32,145 nt of DNA from the NCBI GenBank assembly GCA_016930085.1, contig JAFGHO010000008.1:1-32145 (forward strand), given 5' to 3'. The DNA is from Spirochaetales bacterium (lineage in GTDB: Bacteria > Spirochaetota > Spirochaetia > SZUA-6 > JAFGRV01). Shown one piece after another: positions 8,616 to 18,700 of the stretch; the stretch's first letter is position 1; each line of letters begins with the position of its first letter. The notes beneath the pieces were generated by a model. That model did not search any database. It was not told the DNA's origin and saw nothing but the letters and a program-made list of their open reading frames with translations. A program made the position numbers and the translations under genes.

Positions 8616-11600
8616 ATGCTCACGAAAAAAGAGGAAATCGTCTTCGGGAAAGAAAGTAAAATATCGATTCTTGGCCTTTTGAAAAATTATTATGACGATG
8701 AAATATTCTCCGCACTCATCAGGGAATATTATAATACCGATATCGATATCAGTATCGCCGCGATCGCCTCATCCGGAGTGATCGGTAATGAAGTCGTCAT
8801 CCCGCACCTTTACGAGATCATCGAAAAAGGCAAACCGGCCCAGCGTATTGCCGCAATAAAGACCCTTGCCGGGATCAAAGCCCCCTCATCAATTCAACGT
8901 CTTATCGAGTACTACGGCTTTTTTCACGATGAAGCGATACGGAATGAGATTATGAAGTCGTTGAACACGATTGGTCCGACGCATAAGAATGTAGGGGAGT
9001 TGAACAGGACTATCTTTCTGAGTCCGGATTCGAACGAGTCGCTGAAGGTGACGGTAACAAAGGCCCTCGTCGAATCCGAAGAGTTCGAACTGTTAAAAAG
9101 ACAACTTCCCGTTGTTCCGCAAAAAGTCATAAAGGCCGCTTTTTTTGCCCTTCTTTCCTCCGAGAGTGAAGAGGCTTCGATATGCATACGATTTTTCAAA
9201 GATAAAACGGAACTTTTTTCATCATCGACACTCGGTTATTTTCTCGCCGCCTACCTCATCAGGTCTAAATATCCGCAACAAAGCTATATAATCGATAAAT
9301 TGCGTACCGCCGAGCATCGGACGCTTGTCGCCTTTCTCATCGCCATAAAAAAATGCGGTGGGAAAATCAGCCAGCCGATTAATGTATTCCGAACGCTTCT
9401 CATTATCCCTTATATCAATGCCTTTACCGAGACGGCGACCGGCACGATACTGGAACGGATTATCGCAGAAGGGGAGGCGCATTCCCAGTCGTCCTCACAG
9501 TATCAGCTGAATGAAATGGCGATGATGACAAAAACCCATATCGACAGCATCTTCTCGAAAATAAAACACGGCTATATTTCAATCAAGAATATCGGGGACA
9601 AGGAAAATCTTCTCATGGTTCTATTCACGAAACTGCTTGAAGGACTCGGGAATATCAAGATAGTGAATACGGTCAAATTTTATTTCAGGGACCTCGATTT
9701 TGAGAAACAGGATCCGGTGAGAATCATAAAAAAAATCAGAACACAGCTTGGCGACAAGGACAAGGATGTACTGAGCAACTTCAAAGCATGTCTTCCTGTT
9801 TTCCACATCCGCGATAAAAAAGAACGATTGAAACTCCTCAATTATCTCAAAGACATCAACCTGCATAGACCCTTTCTGCAAAGACGTCTCAACAGACTCA
9901 TCCGCGTCACCGGACACCTTCTGCTTAAAACAATGGTAAAGAAGCTGTCCGAAATTCTCGAGTTTGCCCGGGATGAAAAGATTTCCTATCTCGAGGAAAC
10001 GACGGTCGTCACCCTCTGCCAGCTTTTCCATAAAGCGACGGTGGAACAGGCAAGCGCTTTTTTATCGAGTCCGGACCAGGCCATTCCTTCCTTTAACGGA
10101 TACCTTCGCGGTGCTGGTTTCATGAAACCCGAATATACGATTCATTCACTCTTACGGCTGGCGGCCCAGCCGCTTCTTTCCCGTAAGGCACAGCTTCTCC
10201 TTCTTCGCAGTCTCGAAAAACTAGACGTCAAACATATCAAAGGTATCGTCACGCAATTTTTAAAGCTTCTCCTTCTTCCTCATTTGAGTGATGAGTTCAA
10301 AATGAGGATCGGAAATCTTGTGGTCTCCTCAAGCGATGCTTCGATTTTTCAGATTCTCCTCAATCTCACCTATCAGAAGGGTGAAGTGATCAGATGTGTC
10401 GCCGTCCGGGCGCTCAAGGTCTGCGCCCTGAAGCATGACAATATCCCGATGGATCTTCTCATTAACCGGTTTTACCTGCTTCTCGAAGACGATATCGGGG
10501 AAAGCAGGGAGGAGGTGATTCTCGCCCTCCTTGCCATCGGTGACGATTATGCGATACAGATTTTTAAGGATTACATTTCATTCAACGCCGAGGAAGCGGT
10601 GGCGCGTATCCTCAATAAGCTTGAAAATCCGATTTCACATGATATATTGCTGCTTTTGTTGTCGCTGCTTCGTTCAAAGGGACATATTATCCACAGAGCG
10701 CTCAGGAATGTCCTCTCTCGACTCGTGGCAACCAGTCACGGCGAGGAAATACGAAATGCCCTTCTCGAGTATCTTAACCCGGTCGCGCGGCAGGATTCCT
10801 CCCTGGCGGACGATGAGAAAATGAAGGCGATAAAAAGCAAAAAACTGATCAATCATGCAAAAGATGAGTTTAAATTCAAACGGGAGAACGCCCAGGTCCT
10901 TACCGTTCTGTTTATCGATATGGTCGGATATACTGAAAAATCATCCGTCGCGGACAACATCTCACTCATGCAGCTTATCCAGTCGTTTGAAGAAATCGTG
11001 CTTCCCGTAATCAAGGCATACAAGGGGTGTCTTGTCAAGAAAATGGGAGACGGTATTCTCGCGGTGTTCAAACACCCATTGAACGCTTCTTTTGCCGCAC
11101 TCACCATTCAGGAAAAAATCAGGACGGGAAACCAGTACAAGGTCGACAGGGAAAAGTTCGAAGTTCGTATCGGACTCAATACGGGTCTTGTTATCCGCAA
11201 AGACAACGATGTGTTCGGCGATGTCGTCAATATCGCTTCGAGAATGGAAACATCGGCTAATCCCGGTGACATTCTTCTGACACACGCGACCTATGAAGAG
11301 ATCAAGGATTATGTCGAATGTACGAGACTGGGGAATCTCCATGTCAAAGGGAAAAAAGAGACGATTACCGCATATGCCGCCGATTCGGTGAGACCCGATC
11401 TGAAAAGTATCATTCAGTCGGGAAAAGAAAGAATTTCTTCAGGGAACGGCAAAGAGGGGAAGAACCCCCTCACCATCCTCAAGGAATCCATCTTTTCTCC
11501 GGATTTTTCGCTGCCTGAAAGTCTGACCTCTCACAAGGAACTGTTTTCGCTTCTAAGCCGCGTTTTTTTCGATATCGCACGTTTTTCCGAAGAATATACA

Positions 11601-11690
11601 CGGGATTATCATGATGAATATGCCATAAAGCGCTATATTCAAAAGAAATGGGACGATCTCATTGAACGCTTTGATGTCCCGAAGACATAA
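8616..11690 (+). CDS. HEAT-repeat protein with C-terminal class III adenylate/guanylate cyclase
   Basis: A 1024-residue cytoplasmic protein without signal peptide or TM segments. Residues 1 to about 740 are all-helical with HEAT-like repeat spacing (for example VVIPHLYEIIEKGKPAQRIAAIKTLAG), so this part is probably a protein-binding solenoid. Residues about 758-920 are a class III nucleotide cyclase: metal Asp768 in LFIDMVGYT, Asp812 in KKMGDGILAVF, and Asn872/Arg876 in NIASRME for the transition state. All catalytic residues seem present, so it should be active and make cAMP or cGMP; the substrate is not certain. A 100-residue helical tail of unknown role follows. ATG 8616 is set by AAGGA 9 bases upstream and by the promoter. 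The gene appears monocistronic: the next gene has its own promoter. Confidence 0.9.
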   Translation: MLTKKEEIVFGKESKISILGLLKNYYDDEIFSALIREYYNTDIDISIAAIASSGVIGNEVVIPHLYEIIEKGKPAQRIAAIKTLAGIKAPSSIQRLIEYYGFFHDEAIRNEIMKSLNTIGPTHKNVGELNRTIFLSPDSNESLKVTVTKALVESEEFELLKRQLPVVPQKVIKAAFFALLSSESEEASICIRFFKDKTELFSSSTLGYFLAAYLIRSKYPQQSYIIDKLRTAEHRTLVAFLIAIKKCGGKISQPINVFRTLLIIPYINAFTETATGTILERIIAEGEAHSQSSSQYQLNEMAMMTKTHIDSIFSKIKHGYISIKNIGDKENLLMVLFTKLLEGLGNIKIVNTVKFYFRDLDFEKQDPVRIIKKIRTQLGDKDKDVLSNFKACLPVFHIRDKKERLKLLNYLKDINLHRPFLQRRLNRLIRVTGHLLLKTMVKKLSEILEFARDEKISYLEETTVVTLCQLFHKATVEQASAFLSSPDQAIPSFNGYLRGAGFMKPEYTIHSLLRLAAQPLLSRKAQLLLLRSLEKLDVKHIKGIVTQFLKLLLLPHLSDEFKMRIGNLVVSSSDASIFQILLNLTYQKGEVIRCVAVRALKVCALKHDNIPMDLLINRFYLLLEDDIGESREEVILALLAIGDDYAIQIFKDYISFNAEEAVARILNKLENPISHDILLLLLSLLRSKGHIIHRALRNVLSRLVATSHGEEIRNALLEYLNPVARQDSSLADDEKMKAIKSKKLINHAKDEFKFKRENAQVLTVLFIDMVGYTEKSSVADNISLMQLIQSFEEIVLPVIKAYKGCLVKKMGDGILAVFKHPLNASFAALTIQEKIRTGNQYKVDREKFEVRIGLNTGLVIRKDNDVFGDVVNIASRMETSANPGDILLTHATYEEIKDYVECTRLGNLHVKGKKETITAYAADSVRPDLKSIIQSGKERISSGNGKEGKNPLTILKESIFSPDFSLPESLTSHKELFSLLSRVFFDIARFSEEYTRDYHDEYAIKRYIQKKWDDLIERFDVPKT

Positions 11691-11747
11691 AAAAAAATCA
11701 CGAAGCGATATTTATTAAAAAAATTGAAGTATCTGAGGAAATTTTGC

Positions 11748-11777
11748 TTTACAGATGTAAATTCAGTGTCTTATACT
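11748..11777 (+). promoter_or_regulatory. Promoter of 7TM phosphatase gene, probably leaderless transcript
   Basis: TTTACA (11748-11753), an 18-base spacer and TATACT (11772-11777). Only seven bases separate the -10 box from ATG 11785, so the A of the ATG falls at the expected transcription start. No Shine-Dalgarno sequence precedes the ATG. Both facts point to a leaderless mRNA. Confidence 0.6.
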
Positions 11778-11784
11778 TTTATTT

Positions 11785-13917
11785 ATGGAAATAATATACG
11801 GTTTTAGTCTGCTATTATTGTTGCCTTTGTACTTTTCGACTATCGTCATGTGGTCGGATGTTAAAGACAGATCTGAGTACGGAACTCGATCGCTTCATCT
11901 CATGATATCTCTGATATTTATGATTCTGGCCGGTCTCTGCCAACTCGGCATTTATCTGTATCATGCGTTTTTAAATAAAGATCTCTTTATCATCGTTTTT
12001 TTTGCGCTTAATTTTCTCTATTATTCGGCTTTTTATATGCTTGAATATTCGATTCATTCACAGCGAATCCAGAAAAGTTTTCTGCTTTCGGATTATAAAG
12101 GTGCGGTTAAAAAAACCCTCACCCCGTTCAGTTTTTTCATTATCTATGTTGTCGGGGCGACGGCGAAATATCTCCTTATCGATGTGTTTCATATATTGAG
12201 ACCGATCAATGACCCGACCAATCTTGTCGCGGTTATCCTCTATATTATTTATTTTACCGCTGTGACGATTACGATTATCATGACGAATATGAATATATTC
12301 AAACTCCAGGAAGGAATTATACGGCAGAAGGAATATACGTTTAATACACTTCTTGTTATAAATATTGCGTTCTTCATCGTCCTTATCTTCATACCCGCTC
12401 TCATTGTCCGTCTCTGGATCTTCTTGTTTATTTTGTTTACCTTTGCCAATATCGTCTATATTATCAGGCTTATCAAGGAATATTTCTACTACAGAACCGA
12501 TCATCTGCGGCTTTGTCTGGCTTTTAACGAGGAAATACAGGAGAAACGGAATGTGCTGTTCGACAAAGCGATTAAAAGCCGTCCGGAAGAGGATGTGTCC
12601 ATACTGCGGTCGACGATGGAACAGGATATTCTCAAATCCCAGCGAGCGATCCTTTCGAGTGAATACGGCGTTACGGGGATGATGTTGCTGACGGTCGCCA
12701 ATAACATTCTCAAAGTCGAAAACAATGAATTGATTATCGGTCACTGCAATCCGATCCACGAAGTAAAGGAATTCAAACACCTCAACGAACAGCAGATCGT
12801 CAACAAGATATTACAGCGTTCGTTCGATCTGGACAGAATCGGTGCCGCGGATATAAATTCCCTGCAGGATGTGGGAGAAAAGGCGATTAATACGATCCTC
12901 AAGGAAAAAACCTTTGTCATTTATGATTATATACCGACATGTTACCGTGGAATTCAGCGGTTTATCGGACTATATCCTGTGTTTGACAATGAAGTGCTGA
13001 AGGGGATCCTCGCCATTTTCAAGGACAACAGCAATTATCTTTTTCCCGAAGAAGAGAAAGTCATATCGAGTCTCGTCGATGATATCAGGGTTATCCTCTC
13101 GATTATGGAAGGAAAGTTCATCCAGCAGGAACGGAACCGTCTCCAGGGAGAGATGAACATCGCGAAAGACATACAGTTGTCGATTCTGCCGCGATCGATC
13201 GAAATCGAAGGATATGACTGCGCATGTCTCATGGAGACCGCAACGGAAGTAGGGGGGGACGCCTATGATTACGTCAAGAGCAAGTTCGGTCATTATCTTG
13301 GCATCGGAGATGTGAGCGGACACGGCCTGCCCGCCGGTATTATGGCGTTGATACAGATGGCCGCCTTTGAATCGAGTGTCTTTTCCGCGGAAGAAATGAA
13401 TCAGGATATTTCTCCCGACAAGATTTATAATGTCGTAAACAGGGTCCTCTGTAATATCAACAAGGATCGGATCGGGAGCGATAAGTTTATGACACAGAAT
13501 TACCTGATCGAACGCGACGGAAGTATCATCCACGCAGGAACACATACGATTGCCCTGCGTTATTTTGAAAAAGAAGAAAAGGTTCTTGAACTGAGGGATT
13601 TCGCAAAGAAAACGGCTTTCCTGGGGATTACACCTTATATCAAATCGAGGGATTCCCTCGGTGTCCTCACCATGAATTCGGGCGATATTCTTCTTCTTTA
13701 TACCGACGGGGTGATCGAAGCGAAAAATCATTATCTGAAGATGTTCGGGCTCGAAAAACTGAAAGAGATCTTTCGGGGCATATCCGGGCTGTCAGCAAAG
13801 GAAATTGCTGAGAAAATCAGAGAAGAAGTATATAATTTTGCCAAAGACGGCGATGTCAAGCGGCATAACGGCGCATATGCCGATGACGTTTCCATCGTGG
13901 TAATGAAGAAATTATAA
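11785..13917 (+). CDS. 7-TM membrane protein with GAF-like and SpoIIE/PP2C phosphatase domains
   Basis: A 710-residue membrane-bound serine/threonine phosphatase of the RsbU/SpoIIE type. Seven hydrophobic helices fill residues 2-23, 38-62, 67-88, 114-136, 146-172, 188-208 and 210-231. A GAF-like region follows (about 265-450). Next come a coiled linker with the family motif AKDIQLSILP (about 470-480) and the phosphatase core. Metal-binding Asp residues are visible: Asp492 (VGGDAYD), Asp509 (GDVSGHG), Asp641 (YTDGVIEA) and Asp700/701 (ADDVS). RsbU-like enzymes usually dephosphorylate a STAS-domain antagonist; no such partner is encoded nearby. The N-terminal 7-TM unit is probably the sensor. 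There is no ribosome site before ATG 11785. Confidence 0.92.
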   Translation: MEIIYGFSLLLLLPLYFSTIVMWSDVKDRSEYGTRSLHLMISLIFMILAGLCQLGIYLYHAFLNKDLFIIVFFALNFLYYSAFYMLEYSIHSQRIQKSFLLSDYKGAVKKTLTPFSFFIIYVVGATAKYLLIDVFHILRPINDPTNLVAVILYIIYFTAVTITIIMTNMNIFKLQEGIIRQKEYTFNTLLVINIAFFIVLIFIPALIVRLWIFLFILFTFANIVYIIRLIKEYFYYRTDHLRLCLAFNEEIQEKRNVLFDKAIKSRPEEDVSILRSTMEQDILKSQRAILSSEYGVTGMMLLTVANNILKVENNELIIGHCNPIHEVKEFKHLNEQQIVNKILQRSFDLDRIGAADINSLQDVGEKAINTILKEKTFVIYDYIPTCYRGIQRFIGLYPVFDNEVLKGILAIFKDNSNYLFPEEEKVISSLVDDIRVILSIMEGKFIQQERNRLQGEMNIAKDIQLSILPRSIEIEGYDCACLMETATEVGGDAYDYVKSKFGHYLGIGDVSGHGLPAGIMALIQMAAFESSVFSAEEMNQDISPDKIYNVVNRVLCNINKDRIGSDKFMTQNYLIERDGSIIHAGTHTIALRYFEKEEKVLELRDFAKKTAFLGITPYIKSRDSLGVLTMNSGDILLLYTDGVIEAKNHYLKMFGLEKLKEIFRGISGLSAKEIAEKIREEVYNFAKDGDVKRHNGAYADDVSIVVMKKL

Positions 13918-13928
13918 TCTGTTTTTAC

Positions 13929-13963
13929 GCTGTGGAACCACTACAGCAACGTTCGGAAAACGT
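13929..13963. terminator. Possible bidirectional terminator between convergent genes
   Basis: Two small stems lie in the 109-base gap between convergent genes: GCTGT (13929-13933) with ACAGC (13943-13947), and ACGTT (13949-13953) with AACGT (13959-13963). On the + strand a T-run comes only about 14 bases later; on the - strand the stems are followed by GTAAAAAC. Neither is a classic intrinsic terminator, so confidence is low. Confidence 0.3.
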
Positions 13964-14026
13964 CCTTTGCAGATGCCGATTTTTACTGTTCGCTTAGCGG
14001 GAGAAATTGAAAAGCGCGAATGTGGG

Positions 14027-15262
14027 TTATTCGTATTCGCTTTGTTTTTCTTCCATTTCCTGCTGGAGATCGAGGTATTTTTTCGTGGTGTCAATGTATT
14101 CGAGTGCGAGCAGGAATTTCGGATCGAGTTCGAGTGCCATTTCCCAGTAGGATATGGCCTGGGTAAAATTACCGACGGCATACGCTTCGAGGCCTAAAGC
14201 GAAGTATTCATCGACCTGCCGTTCGCGCGCCAGTTTTTCCTTGTAGCCGAGCCGTATTTTTGCTTCGATACTGAACTTGTCCACCGGATTCAGGCTGCCG
14301 CTGAGATCGAGATTGTAATTGGTGACGAGACTGTATTCATTCACGTCGATGCTGCACCCAAGACTTGCCCTCGGGTTTTCCTTTAACCTGAAACCGGCCT
14401 GTATCGAGAGAAATTTGGCAAAAACGACATTGATTCCCGCAGCGATATCCCAGTGTTCCGCCGGGAAATCGACCGGATCGAAACTGAAGGGAAGGTTGAA
14501 ATCCACGGCAATGGTCACCGGTCTGATAAAGGAGTATGCCAAACCGGAAGAAAAAACCATGGGAAGGGGTTCATCGACTGTCGGGATACCGAGATTTTTT
14601 ACCGCCATGCCGATGGAAAAATTCTTTGTTCGTGAACTGTAAAATTTCAACAGATCGAATCTTGTGAGGATACCGAGATCGAGCATAATGGCGGCGATCG
14701 ATTGATCTTCATAGATTTCCGCCGGGATATTCCTGTAGGCGACCTTGACATTGGCACCGAGTGCTATGCCGTCAAAATAGTAACTGGAGAAAAGGTTATA
14801 CGAGATATTGAAGGTCCCGATCGATTCGGAAATGAAACCCGAATTTTCACTTTCTCCCCAGCTGTTGTAGGCGGTAAACGGAAGATAGAGGAATTTACCG
14901 CCGAAACCAAGACCGAGATCGTGAATTTTAAAGGTATAGATAATACCTTCTATATTCGAGTCCGCGATCCAGCTGTGATGAAGAAGCGACAGTTCTGAAA
15001 ATGCCAACATCGAGCTTCCTGCGGGATTTGATTCAATGAAGCCCGAATCCGATGAAACCGCAGTGTAGGCCGTCCCCATTCCTTCGAGCTTCCCGCCGAT
15101 GGGGATAAGGAGGGTGGGGAAGATGGTTAATCCGGTATTCGGATCGGAAAAAAAAGAAAACGTTTCACTCAATTCATTGTAAAAATCTTCATAATCCGCA
15201 AAAAGAGAGTATGAAAAGACACTGATTATGATAAAACAGAGTAATATTGTGCGTCTGTTCAT
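14027..15262 (-). CDS. UPF0164-like outer-membrane barrel protein with C-terminal TPR
   Basis: A 411-residue exported protein. Residues 1-22 are a Sec signal peptide (hydrophobic core LLCFIIISVFSYSL, cleavage likely after LFA). The body (about 45-335) has the pattern of UPF0164/FadL-like spirochaete outer-membrane proteins: the opening GGKLEGMGTAYTAVSSD, the ESNPAGSS turn, and many alternating strands with aromatic ends. Known UPF0164 proteins include Treponema pallidum TP0548 and TP0858. Residues about 345-395 form a TPR-like helical pair (YFALGLEAYAVGNFTQAISY), followed by a Gln/Glu-rich tail. The ATG has GGAGGG just upstream on the - strand. This is the only - strand gene in the window, divergent from 15723 and convergent with 11785. 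A role in uptake of hydrophobic compounds is an inference from FadL. Confidence 0.85.
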   Translation of the reverse strand: MNRRTILLCFIIISVFSYSLFADYEDFYNELSETFSFFSDPNTGLTIFPTLLIPIGGKLEGMGTAYTAVSSDSGFIESNPAGSSMLAFSELSLLHHSWIADSNIEGIIYTFKIHDLGLGFGGKFLYLPFTAYNSWGESENSGFISESIGTFNISYNLFSSYYFDGIALGANVKVAYRNIPAEIYEDQSIAAIMLDLGILTRFDLLKFYSSRTKNFSIGMAVKNLGIPTVDEPLPMVFSSGLAYSFIRPVTIAVDFNLPFSFDPVDFPAEHWDIAAGINVVFAKFLSIQAGFRLKENPRASLGCSIDVNEYSLVTNYNLDLSGSLNPVDKFSIEAKIRLGYKEKLARERQVDEYFALGLEAYAVGNFTQAISYWEMALELDPKFLLALEYIDTTKKYLDLQQEMEEKQSEYE

Positions 15263-15722
15263 AATCCCTCCCTCTATAATATACTTTTTTTTATTTCAAT
15301 ATTCCAGATATCAGGATTTTTTTATTTTAAAATCCTGTATTATAAACGACCATTATATGCTATTATATCCCCGGGCAGTATTTGAAGCAACACCATGTTT
15401 ATAAAAGAAATCTCCATGGTAATATCCGTTTCTCGTATATAACGATATCATAGTCGGCGGCATTTATTGCCGGTCATCCCGGTTATACGGGTATCGACGG
15501 ACGCGGATAAGGTAACCCTTCTATATTGATCGGCATGAAAGGATATAAAATCTTTTTTTTTGTCGATAATATGATAAATTATAAGAGGATCTTTTGGAGA
15601 GCGGATGATTTGCCCGATGGGACGTTTGTCTCTTAAAGAGAGGCAGATGAAATGAATGAGTCTCGTATCGACAATACCTTTTCCAGTTTCATGAAATACC
15701 TGGATATCAGGGGGAATTATCG
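15263..15722. other. Divergent intergenic region, AT-rich, with palindromes
   Basis: This 460-base gap separates the - strand outer-membrane protein gene from the + strand TPR gene and should contain both promoters. It holds a perfect 8-bp inverted repeat AGGATTTT/AAAATCCT (15313-15336), two adjacent small hairpins (15458-15472 CGGCA/TGCCG and 15478-15491 CCCG/CGGG), a T10 run near 15552 and AT-rich boxes (TATGAT 15570, TATAAG 15580). I could not fix a -35/-10 pair with confidence. The only open frame worth noting is a 24-codon ORF at 15652. Confidence 0.6.
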
Positions 15723-15726
15723 TTGA
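15652..15726 (+). CDS. Possible 24-codon upstream ORF coupled to the TPR gene
   Basis: ATG 15652 opens a 24-residue frame (MNESRIDNTFSSFMKYLDIR...) ending at TGA 15724-15726, which overlaps the TTG start of the next gene as TTGA. A GAGAGG stretch lies about 9 bases before the ATG. It could be a leader peptide whose translation feeds ribosomes to the weak TTG start; atpE and the DUF2764 gene show the same overlap. The peptide resembles nothing I know, and such a short frame can occur by chance. Confidence 0.25.
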   Translation: MNESRIDNTFSSFMKYLDIRGNYR

Positions 15727-18700
15727 TAGAAGCGGCCGGATATAAGGCACAACAAGTATTTTTCGCTGCACTCATTCTCATGACACTCGCCTTGAATGCT
15801 TTTGCAGGCGGTCAAAAGGAAGACAAGCTTTCCCGTGCAAAAGAACTCTATACGCTGAAATATTACGATAAAGCGCTTTTACTGCTGGCGGAAGTGGTGA
15901 GAGAGGATCCCGACCGTCGTGATCAAGCGATTGCACTCTCGAACAAGATTATCAATATACGTGACGAGTACAATGAATTATACGAGGTGTTGATCGATAC
16001 CCTCTACAACAAACTCGATGTCGATGCCGCACTTGCCATCATCGAAGAGATGAAAGAGAAGGATCCGTACCCCAATGAGAAAACAAAATCAACGGTGCAG
16101 ATTGCCGAAGACGCGGCCAGTGTCGTTGCCAATAAAAACTATTTCGAAAATATCATGGAAGAAGCACTCACTTATATCAGGGAAAACGATTTTTTCATGG
16201 CCGTCGAGGTATACCTGAACGGTTATAACGCGATGCCCCCCGTTGATTTACATCGAAGCGAGTTTGACGCCGAGACGCTCGATGCAATCACAGAAAGCGA
16301 TGTGACGGCATCGCTCTCGCGCATTCGGGAGACATCGGAAGTCGTTATTGAAGCCGGCAAAAAGGTGAAGGAGACGGTCGAAGGTTATATCGATGGGATC
16401 GATACACTGCTTGTTAACGGTGATATCCCTTCTTTTGATGGTCTTATCGATAATTTTATCACGATCGGCGGCCGGGCGGAGGCAATAAAGGAAGCAGCGG
16501 AGACGTTGAAATTTCAGGCGGACCGGTTACGCGAACGTGTCACGACGGCAAAAAGTGTTCTCTACCTGAAATATCTGTATCAGATTGCAACTGGGCGTGA
16601 AGAAAGCAAAGGCTATGAAGGAATCATCTATGCGGTCGAAGCCATGGTGAAATATAACGCTTCAAGACTTTCCGGGACATATAACATGAAATCCGAATCC
16701 TTCCTGACGGAAGGAAAGGCGTCCTTCGATCGGGGTGCTTTCGAAGAAGCGCGTACAAATTACAGGAATGCCGTGATCATGAGCAGACCGGTTCTTCCTG
16801 TTGCTTATTTTTCCGACACGGGGCAAAAGCTGCCCGAAGGTTTTTCTCTGACGACCTTCAGTACATGGATTATCGATGAAGCATTGATTTCTTTCATGGA
16901 TGCCGAAGAAGACGCGAAAAAAACCCTTGCCTATCTCTATATCCTCGATTACCAGGAGCAGCTGAATACCTTTTTTGCGGAGGGCGGGACACCGGATGAA
17001 GAAGCGCTTCGCCGTTTCGCCGCTGATATCGAGAAAAATCTTTCCGGAATAGAACGCCTTTCTCGACATTGGGAAGGATATATGAGAGAGCGTCGGGAGA
17101 AAACGCCATTGACATTCAATATGACCTCCTCGAACGTCGTCATCTCTTTGTGCGCGAAAACGATCTCTGCATTCATCGGAAAACAGGTACAACAACTCGC
17201 TTCATACCTGTCGTCGCAGAAAAGGTATTTTCCGGGCGAAAAGGAACTGCTCAAGACCGGAGAGCCGCACGACGAATACGGAAGGGTTTATTATCCCGAC
17301 CGCCGACTCATCGCGTTCAACCGGATACTTGAATCGTTATCGTTTCTCGATGAAAGTATTGAAACGCTTACGGCCCGCTGGTCACAGGAAGATGTCCTTG
17401 CCGATCAGGCAGACCTGCAGAAGGCGTTAAGCGATGCGGTTCTCCTGAAGAACGAAGCGGCGCTTTTCAGGGAAGAAGTGGAAGGAGAAGCCAAAACCGC
17501 GGAGGCGAATATCCTCGAAGCGAAAAAATTCAGGGATATCGGAAACAGGCGTTACGATGAAACACAGCGGGCTTACAGAAGGGATGAATTTGGAATAGTG
17601 GAGGAAAAAATAAGGGAAGCGACGGACGCCTATGACAACTCCCTCCAATATCAGGAAGACGCGACCGTCCGCAGCAGACGCCTTGAACTTGTCAGGTTAC
17701 AGCAGGATATAATCAAGGATCTTGATAGAATCGTCAGAAGAGAAGTCGAACGGCTGATAGAAAAGGGAATCGATCTTTACGCGAAAGCGCTTTACGAAGA
17801 CTCCCTCTCGACATTCCTCACCGCCGAGGACAGATGGAATGATACGCATACGGAAGAAAATCCTGAAATCAAGGTATGGCTCGGTTATGTACGGGAGGCA
17901 TTGACAATCGAATCCGAACGGAGTATTTCAGTAAAACATCCCCTCTACAAGGAAATGATGCAGTTGTATAATCTTGCAAAGCAGGATTATAATGACGGCG
18001 TGAAATTGAAACGGGAAGGGAATATCGAGGAAGGAATCGCGTCGATACGGCGGGCGGAAGAAAAATTGCTGAAAATCAAACAGCAGTTTCCGTATAATAA
18101 CGACGCAAATATTCTCAAACTCATGTGCACGAAAGAAAGGGACAACTCGGAATATCAGGAGACCGTCCGCCAGATCCAGACGGACGCACAGGCAAAATTA
18201 AACGAAATAAAGAGGGAAAAAGCGACGACACCGGGAAAGGTCGAGATTACCAAAGATCAGCGGGATGCGTACAATAACCTGAAGGACCTCATCGCTGTTG
18301 AAACGAAAAACACGGCACTGAAACGTCTTATCACCGATTTTGAAAACGAACTGTTTCCGGGCAAGGCACCGGTATCCGAGGAACGGAAAAGGCTTTCTCA
18401 AGAAAAAACGGAGCAGGCAAAACCCTATGTCGAACGAAAGGAAAAGGATTATTATCCCCTTGCAAAGGAACTTCTCGCGGAAGCGATCGAACTTGATCCG
18501 ACAAACAACAGGGCCAAGCAGTTGTACAATCAGGTAACGATCGAAGAAGGCCCCGACAAGGTATGGGTTTTGCCGCCTGCCGATAAAAGGCGGTATGAAG
18601 AGGCATTGCAGCTTGTGATTGACGGTGATTATCTCAGGGCAAGCACGATCGTGGATCAATTGCTTCAGAAATACAGCGGCTATGAAGATCTGGTTAAACT

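Noticed and set aside
12058-13731. Long - strand frames (240 and 253 codons) opposite the 7-TM phosphatase
   Set aside because: They are the complement of membrane and phosphatase coding sequence, rich in Asn, Asp and Arg without domain structure; shadows of the real gene.
15478-15500. Riboswitch in the leader of the 15723 gene
   Set aside because: The two small hairpins do not match the conserved core of any riboswitch I know, such as the c-di-GMP-I class.
15448-15771. 107-codon - strand frame in the divergent gap
   Set aside because: It overlaps the start and signal peptide of the TPR gene and has no clear ribosome site or family likeness.
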